Below, piece after piece: positions 52,394-58,878 of a stretch of 58,878 nucleotides of DNA. The notes under the pieces were generated by a model. The model saw only the letters and a list, made by a program, of their open reading frames with translations. It was not told the origin of the DNA and did no database searches. The DNA lies in assembly GCF_001715195.1 (NCBI RefSeq), contig NZ_MDWE01000030.1, positions 1 to 58,878 on the forward strand, given 5' to 3'. The DNA is from Rhodohalobacter halophilus. GTDB lineage: Bacteria > Bacteroidota > Rhodothermia > Balneolales > Balneolaceae. The translations under genes were made by a program, and so were the position numbers. Within the stretch, counting starts at the first letter, position 1. Every line of letters begins with the position of its first letter.

Positions 52394-52876
52394 TTAAGCT
52401 TTTTTGATAATGAAGAGTGGCTGGTCGTATTCAACCGGTTGCGCGTTGTCGACAAGAATTTTTTGTACAGTACCCGAAAATTCTGCTTCAATCTCGTTCA
52501 TTATTTTCATGGCTTCCACGATGCAGAGAGTATCGCCTTTCTGAACGGTATCACCCACTTTTACAAACGCATCGGAGTCGGGTGAGGGAGCCTCGTAAAA
52601 AGTACCAACGATAGGAGACTTAACGGTTTCGCCCTCAGGCTGAGACTCTTCTTTTGGGGCGGAAGCTAACTCGGCAGGTGCCTGAGCTGCTTGCGGTGCA
52701 GGTTGAGCAGGAGCCTGCTGTGCCGGCATTTGAAACTGCATCGGTGCCGCCTGTGGTGCAGGAGTATCAGACTGTTTCTTTACCTTTAGTTTAAAATCTC
52801 CTTCTTCAATAGAAACTTCGTTGAGTTCGGTTTCTGAGATCAGGTCAAGCAGGTTTTTAACGAGTTTTAAGTCCAT
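52394..52876 (-). CDS. accB: Biotin carboxyl carrier protein of acetyl-CoA carboxylase
   Basis: 160 residues. A short N-terminal helix domain, then an Ala/Pro/Gln-rich flexible linker (about 38-75), then the biotinyl domain with the acceptor Lys124 in VEAMKIMNE. It carries CO2 from AccC to the carboxyltransferase. It starts 8 bases after the efp stop. The carboxyltransferase genes accA and accD are elsewhere. Confidence 0.97.
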   Translation of the reverse strand: MDLKLVKNLLDLISETELNEVSIEEGDFKLKVKKQSDTPAPQAAPMQFQMPAQQAPAQPAPQAAQAPAELASAPKEESQPEGETVKSPIVGTFYEAPSPDSDAFVKVGDTVQKGDTLCIVEAMKIMNEIEAEFSGTVQKILVDNAQPVEYDQPLFIIKKA

Positions 52877-52884
52877 AATAAAGT

Positions 52885-53460
52885 TTATTTAGATTTTGCT
52901 CTTTCAAGGTATTCTCCGGTTCGGGTATCAACGCGGATCACTTCTCCTTCGTTGATAAATAAGGGAACTTGTACAACCGCGCCTCCCGAGATTGTGGCCG
53001 GCTTGCTGCCGCCCTGTGCGGTATCGCCCCTTACGCCAGGATCGGTCTGTACAACTTCAGCTTCTATCTGATCCGGCGGCTCAGCAAATAGAATCTGGTC
53101 GTTATCTACATCGATGGAGAGTGTACAGATTAACCCATCTGAAAAAAATTCGGGATTTTCTACCCGTTTGCGCTCCAATGGAACCTGTTCATAAGTCTCC
53201 TGATGCATGAAGAAAAACATATTTCCGTCAGTATATAGAAACTGATAGGGGTGCTTTTCAACCCGGATAGACTCTACAGACTCTCCGGAACGGAATGTTT
53301 TTTCGATATTCTTTTCGTTCTCAACACCCTTCAGTTTTGTACGGACAAAAGCCCCGCCTTTTCCGGGTTTTACGTGTTGATAATCGACAATTGTATAGAT
53401 CTCTCCATCCAGTAAAATGTTCATTCCCGGACGGAAGTCAGATGTACTTACTTTTCCCAT
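52885..53460 (-). CDS. efp: Translation elongation factor P
   Basis: 191 residues with three OB-like domains. EF-P rescues ribosomes stalled at polyproline. The modification-site residue is Lys34 in KPGKGGAF, as in E. coli, so an EpmA/EpmB-type or another lysine modification is predicted rather than Arg32 rhamnosylation. The C-terminal [13 protein letters not shown] is typical. It heads the operon efp-accB-accC-gcvH-guaA; adjacency of efp with accB/accC is common across bacteria. Confidence 0.97.
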   Translation of the reverse strand: MGKVSTSDFRPGMNILLDGEIYTIVDYQHVKPGKGGAFVRTKLKGVENEKNIEKTFRSGESVESIRVEKHPYQFLYTDGNMFFFMHQETYEQVPLERKRVENPEFFSDGLICTLSIDVDNDQILFAEPPDQIEAEVVQTDPGVRGDTAQGGSKPATISGGAVVQVPLFINEGEVIRVDTRTGEYLERAKSK

Positions 53461-53555
53461 ACTTAAAATTAGTTCATATTAAGGCTTCAAAAATACAGCA
53501 GCTTCCACTCGATAACAACCTCGAGCCGCAAAGAAATTCAAAAATGGTTTTACAA

Positions 53556-54908
53556 TTAACCCATCAGGGTTTGAGCCAGGATTATGATGATGATTATTGG
53601 GCAGATAAATTTTATAAAGATGGACCAGATGGTTGTAAACCAAGAGTCTCGCACATCCTTAAAGCCCTGTTTAATTTCATCGATGGCGCTTCGGGTTTTC
53701 CAGAAATAGCCAATGAAAATACAGATTAACAATCCGCCCAGCGGAAGTCCGATCACACTAAAAATGAAATCGATCGAATCGATAAGTGCCGTGTTGAAGG
53801 AGATAATTAGAGAAATTATCAAAACAAAAAGGCCTACATAGAGGGCGGCTTTCTTTCTTCGAACACCATACTCGTCAATAATATACGAGGTTGGAACCTC
53901 AAGCAGAGAAATTGTGGAAGTTAGGGCTGCCAAACTGAGAAGGAAGAAGAAGGAGACTCCGAGTGCCAGACCAACCAGCCCTCCCATCTGAACAAACAGT
54001 TCCGGTAATATCTGGAAAATTAGTGCCGGCCCTGCAAGAAACTCACCGGCTTCATTGTAAATTTCTACTCCCTGAGCTTGAGCCAGAAAGATAGTAGGCA
54101 TAATCAGAAGGCCGGCAAGAAAGGCAATTCCCACATCGGCTAATGTTACGTAGCTGGCCGCTTCTACAAGGTTTTCTTTTTTGCTCAAATAAGAACCGTA
54201 CGTAATCAGAGCTCCCATACCGAGAGAGAGTGAGAAGAACGCCTGTCCCATGGCAGCCAATACCAATTCTCCTGTGATCAATGAGAAATCAGGCTTCAGG
54301 TACACTTCAAGGCCTTCGGAGGCACCGGGCTGGAACATCACATAAACAGCCATCACCACAAGAATAACGATCAACAGCGGCATCATCAGTTTTGTGGCGC
54401 GTTCAATCCCTTCACTTACACCACCGCGGATGATAGCGATAGTCAGCCCCATAAAGAGCAGTGCAAATGCTGCATTCACAAATCCGTTATCAAAATCAGC
54501 TAATACATTTGCAGCTCCCTCTAAACCTGTGAATGTGAAAATTTCGACAAATACGTGGCTGAATGTCCATCCCGCAATGACAGTATAGAAACTCAAAATC
54601 ATCACACCACAAAGTACACCCCAAAAACCTACCAAAGGAAAGAATTTATTGGAACTGAGTGCTTTAAACGCACCCACGGGATTTTTCTGCGTACTTCGTC
54701 CGATGGAGAGTTCGGCGATCATAACCGGCAAGCCGATCAATACAACACAAATGATGTAGATAAACAGAAAAGCGGCTCCTCCGTTGGATGCTGCTTCTGT
54801 GGGAAAACGCCAGATATTTCCAAGCCCTACTGCAGAGCCGGCAGCGGCCAGGATAAATCCAAATTTCGAATTCCAGGTTCCTCGGTTATTGGTAGGTGTA
54901 GTAGCCAA
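53556..54908 (-). CDS. Sodium:neurotransmitter symporter (NSS/SNF) family transporter, second copy
   Basis: 450 residues, close to the length of the bacterial NSS transporter MhsT, with about 11 membrane helices. The TM1 signature is AAAGSAVGLGNIWRFPTEAASNGGAAF. Later segments include TYGSYLSKKENL and LTSTISLLEVPTSYIIDEYGV. It couples sodium entry to amino-acid-type substrate uptake; the substrate is not readable. It is 48 residues shorter than the copy at 31716 and has a different C-terminus. It lies 50 bp after the GH13 gene on the same strand. Confidence 0.93.
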   Translation of the reverse strand: MATTPTNNRGTWNSKFGFILAAAGSAVGLGNIWRFPTEAASNGGAAFLFIYIICVVLIGLPVMIAELSIGRSTQKNPVGAFKALSSNKFFPLVGFWGVLCGVMILSFYTVIAGWTFSHVFVEIFTFTGLEGAANVLADFDNGFVNAAFALLFMGLTIAIIRGGVSEGIERATKLMMPLLIVILVVMAVYVMFQPGASEGLEVYLKPDFSLITGELVLAAMGQAFFSLSLGMGALITYGSYLSKKENLVEAASYVTLADVGIAFLAGLLIMPTIFLAQAQGVEIYNEAGEFLAGPALIFQILPELFVQMGGLVGLALGVSFFFLLSLAALTSTISLLEVPTSYIIDEYGVRRKKAALYVGLFVLIISLIISFNTALIDSIDFIFSVIGLPLGGLLICIFIGYFWKTRSAIDEIKQGFKDVRDSWFTTIWSIFIKFICPIIIIIILAQTLMG

Positions 54909-54958
54909 AGTTAGGTTGATTTAGGTTATTGGAGACGCACTAAAATATCCGCTCGCGG

Positions 54959-56944
54959 CTAATGTCGCAACTTTCTCAGCAACATTCCGCAACAAGGGGC
55001 AATATTAACTGAATGCTGTACAATATCGAAGGATTGAGCAGAGGCAATATTTTCGTCTGCAATCACTTCCCAGGTGCCTGAAGGCAACTTACAGTGTGCA
55101 GTTTCATCCGCCATTCCGTTCAATAGCACATAATAGTCATTAAAATCTCCGCTGTCATTTCCGCTGATGTAAAAAGTGATTACCAGAGGATTTCCGTAGT
55201 GCTCGAAGCTGATTTCGTGCGGGCTGCACATTCTGAGAGCGGGAGACTGTTTCCGGATTTCGATCAGTCCGCGATAGTATTCGAACAGTGATCGATTCAA
55301 TTCAATGTCATTAAAATTGATCCAGTTGGTTTCGTTGTCTTTTTGATAGCTGTTGTGGTCGAGTCTGCCCACCTCATCATCGGGGCAGGGAGTTTTTGCA
55401 ATTATTTTGGCACGTGCAAATTCCTGGCCGGTATGGATCATCGTCATTCCCTGGGCGGTAAACAGAGACAGAGCAGCGAGCTTTGCCAGTTTCAGCTCCT
55501 CCTCGTCCAGCCTCACAACCTCTTCTCGGTTTTGGATAACTTGATCTTTCAATTCGGGGTTCAATCCGATACGGATAAAATCTGCAAGCGTATAGCCATC
55601 ATGACTTTCCAGGTAATTTACGCTATGGGCTGACGTGTTGTAGAGCCCGCCTTCTCCGTGATTCAGCGTGCCTTTAAAAACATTTTCAAGGCGTTCGCGC
55701 CGGGTTTCGTGCTGCCAGTCAGAAAAAATAAAGCCTTTGTCGTGAATCGGATCCGACCCCTTGATGCTGTTGCGGATACGGTCGTTCCATGATGCCCAGT
55801 CGTGATCTGAAAAGTGATGAGGAGAGTAATAACCTCCCCACGGTTCAGCAATCAAAACGGCATTCGGATACTTTTCATGTACGGCAGTACGGATGGCATC
55901 CCACGACTTCCGGTCCAGAAGTGCGGCCAGATCAAACCGGAAACCATCAATATGGTACTCTTCCATCCAATAGAGAATGGAATCGACAATAAGCTGTCGT
56001 GCAACGGGGTTTTCCGAACGAAACTCATTCCCGGTCCCACTCCGGTTCAGTAAATGTCCCTTCTCGTCAGATCGTAAATATTGATCGGGGCAGAGGTGGG
56101 TGAGCGGGTTGAGATCAAAAAGGGAGGTGTGGTTAAAAACAACATCCATCAAAACGGTGATATTCTCTTTATGAAGCGCCTTTACCATCTCCTTAAATTC
56201 CGTAATTGCGGCGGTTGTTTTGCCGGAGTAGCGGTTTGAGTAGTCCGATGCGAACGAAGATTCCGGGGCAAAAAAGTAGGAAGTCATGTATCCCCAGTAA
56301 TTGGCGGAATAGGGATTCCATGTGTTTGTAAACCCTTCAGGGGTGGTCTGTTCGAATGGCGGTTCACACTGCGGGAATTTGTGCAGAGGCAGAAATTCCA
56401 CACAGTTTACTCCAAGGCGCTTCAGGTGGTTGATACCGCCTGTTTGATTGCGGTCGATAAATTTTTGATAAAATCCTTGCCCGGAAGACTTTGAAGAGGG
56501 ATGCGCGGTTAAATCTTTCAGGTGTGCTTCGTAAATGATCAGATCGCGGGGATCATCCGGGAAACAGTGCGCATCATTCTCCCAGTCAAACTCATCCCGG
56601 AAAATGTAGGATCGGGCATCCTGCCTGTAAGAGTTATGTGCGGTAACGTGCTTACTATAAGGATCGGCAAAAAGTTCATCCGTATATGGCCCGGCCGGTT
56701 TTAACTCTTCGTCATTAAATTTGGCTTTGTAACCGTACCATCGTCCGGCTTGATCACCCTGAATCGCTACGTGCCAGTATCCCTGTGCATCAATTTGCAT
56801 CGAATGTTCAACTCCATTTTCCGATTCAAAATCATCGAAAAGAATACAGTTCATCTCTGAAGCGTTGGGGCAGTAGATGCAAAAATGGGTGGCGCTTTCA
56901 GTAAAGGTAACGCCCGGTTTGATCTCTAAGTTGTTAATTTTCAT
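54959..56944 (-). CDS. GH13 glycogen-debranching/pullulanase-like glycosidase
   Basis: About 661 residues. An N-terminal carbohydrate-binding-type beta domain (about 1-115) is followed by the GH13 barrel: region I VVFNHT, region II GFRFDLAALLD (nucleophile Asp), region III LIAEPWGG (acid/base Glu), region IV YLESHDGYTL (His-Asp). The HDGYTL form and length fit isoamylase/type I pullulanase enzymes that split alpha-1,6 branches. There is no signal peptide, so it should be cytoplasmic and act on glycogen. I start at the ATG at 56944, four bases after the metG stop, rather than an upstream codon that overlaps metG. Confidence 0.88.
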   Translation of the reverse strand: MKINNLEIKPGVTFTESATHFCIYCPNASEMNCILFDDFESENGVEHSMQIDAQGYWHVAIQGDQAGRWYGYKAKFNDEELKPAGPYTDELFADPYSKHVTAHNSYRQDARSYIFRDEFDWENDAHCFPDDPRDLIIYEAHLKDLTAHPSSKSSGQGFYQKFIDRNQTGGINHLKRLGVNCVEFLPLHKFPQCEPPFEQTTPEGFTNTWNPYSANYWGYMTSYFFAPESSFASDYSNRYSGKTTAAITEFKEMVKALHKENITVLMDVVFNHTSLFDLNPLTHLCPDQYLRSDEKGHLLNRSGTGNEFRSENPVARQLIVDSILYWMEEYHIDGFRFDLAALLDRKSWDAIRTAVHEKYPNAVLIAEPWGGYYSPHHFSDHDWASWNDRIRNSIKGSDPIHDKGFIFSDWQHETRRERLENVFKGTLNHGEGGLYNTSAHSVNYLESHDGYTLADFIRIGLNPELKDQVIQNREEVVRLDEEELKLAKLAALSLFTAQGMTMIHTGQEFARAKIIAKTPCPDDEVGRLDHNSYQKDNETNWINFNDIELNRSLFEYYRGLIEIRKQSPALRMCSPHEISFEHYGNPLVITFYISGNDSGDFNDYYVLLNGMADETAHCKLPSGTWEVIADENIASAQSFDIVQHSVNIAPCCGMLLRKLRH

Positions 56945-56948
56945 ATAA

Positions 56949-58877
56949 TTACATGACCGGACTACCGGGTTCTGCATCGGTTTCTACGAAGTGGAGTTGA
57001 CCTTCAGTGTCTTCACCCATCAGGATCATACCGTTACTCTCAACGCCCATCATTTTTTTGGGTGCGAGATTGGCAACGACTACAACTGAACGGCCAATGA
57101 TTTCTTCTGCCTTAAAAAATTCAGCGACTCCTGAGAGAATGGTTCGCTTCTCAAATCCGAGATCCACGGTGATGTTAAGCAGTTTTTTCGATTTTTTGAT
57201 CTTTTTGGCATCCAAAATTTTACCGGCTCTGAAATCAAGTTTCACAAAGTCATTAAAGGTGGCCGTATCTTTAAGTGGCTCATAATCCTTACCACTTGTT
57301 CCGGCAGATTCTGCCGCCCGTTTTTCCAGAATTTCAATCTGTTCCTGAACGGCTTCATCTTCAATTTTTTCGAAGAGAATCTCCCCCTGCTCAATAATCT
57401 GTCCTTCGGGAATGAGATTTGATGTAACATCATCCCATTGAAGTGTATTTGGAACGCCAAGCTGATCTCGAAGCTGGGCCATTTTTGCCGGCAGTACAGG
57501 ATGAAACAGAATGGACAGCGCAGCGGAGATTTGCACGCAAACGTTCAGTGTGTTGCCGCACGCTTCAGGATTCTCTTTCCGGGTTTTCCACGGTTCAGTT
57601 TCCGTAAAGTAGCGATTTCCGATCCGGGCCAGATTCATCGTTTCTGCAATCGCTTCCCGGAACTTAAACGAGTTGTACGCCTCTTCAATCTTCTGTTTCT
57701 GGTTTTCGATCTCTTTAAGCGTATTCAGATCCAACTCAGAAGGGTTGGACAGTTCCGGAACGGTACCGTTAAAAAATCTCTCGGTAAAGCTGAGCGTTCT
57801 GAAAACAAAATTTCCAAGAATGTCGGCCAGTTCGCTGTTTATCCGACTCTGAAAATCTTTCCATGAAAAATCGGAATCTTTCGCTTCCGGCAGGGTTGTG
57901 CCCAATACGTACCGAAGAAGATCGGCCTCAAAATAGTCGAGATACTCCTCCAACCAGACAGCCCAACCTTTGGACGTGGAAAGCTTTCGGCCTTCAAGAT
58001 TCAGAAATTCGTTTGCCGGAACATTTTCGGGAAGAACAAACTCGCCATGCTGCATCAGCATAGCCGGAAACATGATGCAATGAAATACGATGTTATCTTT
58101 TCCGATAAAGTGAATCAGAGAAGTTTCTTCATCTTGCCAGTAGGTTTTCCATAAATCCGGATCACCTTTTTCATCGGCCCACTCTTTGGTAGCCGAAATA
58201 TAGCCGATGGGTGCATCAAACCAGACATAGAGCACTTTTCCTTCGCCTTCGGGCAGCGGAACCGGTACGCCCCAGGTGAGGTCGCGTGTTACGGCTCGAT
58301 CGCCAAGTCCGCCATCGAGCCAGCTTTTACACTGTCCCACAACATTCGGTTTCCAGTTTTCACGGGAGTCGATCCATTTTTCAAGTTTTTCCTGGAAATC
58401 TCCAAGCGGAATGAACCAGTGTTCGGTCGATTTTACAACCGGTTTATTGCCTGTTAATGCACTGACCGGATCAATCAGGTCTGTGGGAGAGAGAGATGAA
58501 CCGCACTTCTCACACTGATCACCGTACGCTTCCGGGTAGCTACATTTGGGACAGGTTCCCTTCACATAACGATCGGGCAAAAACATGTTGGCGTCTTCAT
58601 CATAAAACTGCTCCTGGCTCTTCTTCTTAAATACACCCTGATCATACAGTTTTAAAAAGAAATCCTGAGAGGTCTTTTTGTGGGTTTCGGAACTTGTTCG
58701 TCCGTAGTAATCAAAATCGATACCAAATCTGTCGAAAACGGCTTTATTTCTTTCGTGATACCGATCTACAATTTCCTGTGGGGTAACACCTTCTTTTTCG
58801 GCAGCAATGGTAATGGGGACTCCATGCTCATCGGAACCGCAGATATGGATGATATCTTCTCCTTTCAATCGCTGAAA
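56949..58877 (-). CDS. metG: Methionyl-tRNA synthetase, 5' end outside window
   Basis: About 642 residues seen; the frame is open to the window edge (FQRLKGEDIIH), so about 40 N-terminal residues with the HIGH motif are missing. It charges tRNA-Met. It has the zinc knuckle CPKCSYPEAYGDQCEKCG, the KMSKS equivalent in RKLSTSKGWAVW (Ser-Thr-Ser-Lys form), an anticodon-binding helical domain, and a C-terminal Trbp111/EMAP-like tRNA-binding OB fold (DFVKLDFRAGKIL to NLAPKKMMGVESNGM). The GH13 gene follows after 4 bases, so they are probably cotranscribed. Confidence 0.96.
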   Translation of the reverse strand, partial: FQRLKGEDIIHICGSDEHGVPITIAAEKEGVTPQEIVDRYHERNKAVFDRFGIDFDYYGRTSSETHKKTSQDFFLKLYDQGVFKKKSQEQFYDEDANMFLPDRYVKGTCPKCSYPEAYGDQCEKCGSSLSPTDLIDPVSALTGNKPVVKSTEHWFIPLGDFQEKLEKWIDSRENWKPNVVGQCKSWLDGGLGDRAVTRDLTWGVPVPLPEGEGKVLYVWFDAPIGYISATKEWADEKGDPDLWKTYWQDEETSLIHFIGKDNIVFHCIMFPAMLMQHGEFVLPENVPANEFLNLEGRKLSTSKGWAVWLEEYLDYFEADLLRYVLGTTLPEAKDSDFSWKDFQSRINSELADILGNFVFRTLSFTERFFNGTVPELSNPSELDLNTLKEIENQKQKIEEAYNSFKFREAIAETMNLARIGNRYFTETEPWKTRKENPEACGNTLNVCVQISAALSILFHPVLPAKMAQLRDQLGVPNTLQWDDVTSNLIPEGQIIEQGEILFEKIEDEAVQEQIEILEKRAAESAGTSGKDYEPLKDTATFNDFVKLDFRAGKILDAKKIKKSKKLLNITVDLGFEKRTILSGVAEFFKAEEIIGRSVVVVANLAPKKMMGVESNGMILMGEDTEGQLHFVETDAEPGSPVM

Positions 58878-58878
58878 G

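Noticed and set aside
1-58878. tRNA or rRNA genes, CRISPR arrays, transposases, integrases, prophage genes
   Set aside because: Intergenic gaps were read on both strands and none shows cloverleaf, regularly spaced repeats or mobile-element motifs.

Overview
The window reads as a chromosomal segment of a Gram-negative bacterium from the Bacteroidota side of the tree. Balneolota (Balneolales, Rhodohalobacter/Gracilimonas-like) is my best guess, by inference only. Seen directly: BspA-type surface repeats, a TonB-dependent receptor, several outer-membrane barrel proteins, lipoproteins, many starts without a clear Shine-Dalgarno, and moderate GC. I found no tRNA, rRNA, insertion sequence, prophage or CRISPR array. 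Nearly all genes are intact housekeeping or envelope genes in short operons.

Layout. 1-4.7 kb: the 3' end of a BspA repeat protein, a tandem universal stress protein and DNA polymerase I. 4.7-16 kb, mostly minus strand: an EF-hand-like lipoprotein, an outer-membrane DUF6588-type protein, RsgA, Lon, a DUF5723-like barrel, a UvrD/PcrA helicase and glycerate 2-kinase. 16-20.2 kb, plus strand: an ECF-type sigma factor, polyprenyl synthetase, a BamD-type lipoprotein, NadD and an S66 LD-carboxypeptidase. 20.3-24.6 kb: a fused alpha/beta E1 dehydrogenase, divergent from a polyamine group (SpeD, pyruvoyl arginine decarboxylase, SpeE). 24.9-31.5 kb, minus strand: a coupled operon (unknown 155-aa protein, YbeY, a compact divergent type IA topoisomerase, DUF445 membrane protein) and a DUF2723 glycosyltransferase-like protein. 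31.7-40.2 kb: a sodium symporter, PH-domain protein, lipoprotein MsrB, a DUF3095 gene interrupted by one in-frame TGA, a PagL-like deacylase, CspA and a TonB receptor. 40.2-47.2 kb, plus strand: DUF2752, TM2, HD, DUF4097, 7TM-SpoIIE phosphatase and Omp85 genes in close order, then MltG. 47.3-58.9 kb, minus strand: an LpoA-like TPR/PBP1 protein, the operon efp-accB-accC-gcvH-guaA, a second sodium symporter, a GH13 debranching-type enzyme, and metG running off the edge.

How the genes fit together. Much of the window serves the envelope: BamD-like and Omp85 proteins, PagL-like lipid A deacylase, MltG, LpoA-like protein, LD-carboxypeptidase, polyprenyl diphosphate synthesis and DUF2723 protein glycosylation. 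A second theme is translation and its quality control (EF-P, MetG, RsgA, YbeY, Lon). Polyamine synthesis appears to run from arginine through agmatine, with both decarboxylases of the pyruvoyl type.

I do not see a clear new defence or mobile system. The items most worth a second look are the degenerate topoisomerase in the ybeY operon, the stop-interrupted DUF3095 gene, the membrane/phosphatase/Omp85 cluster and the polyamine route.
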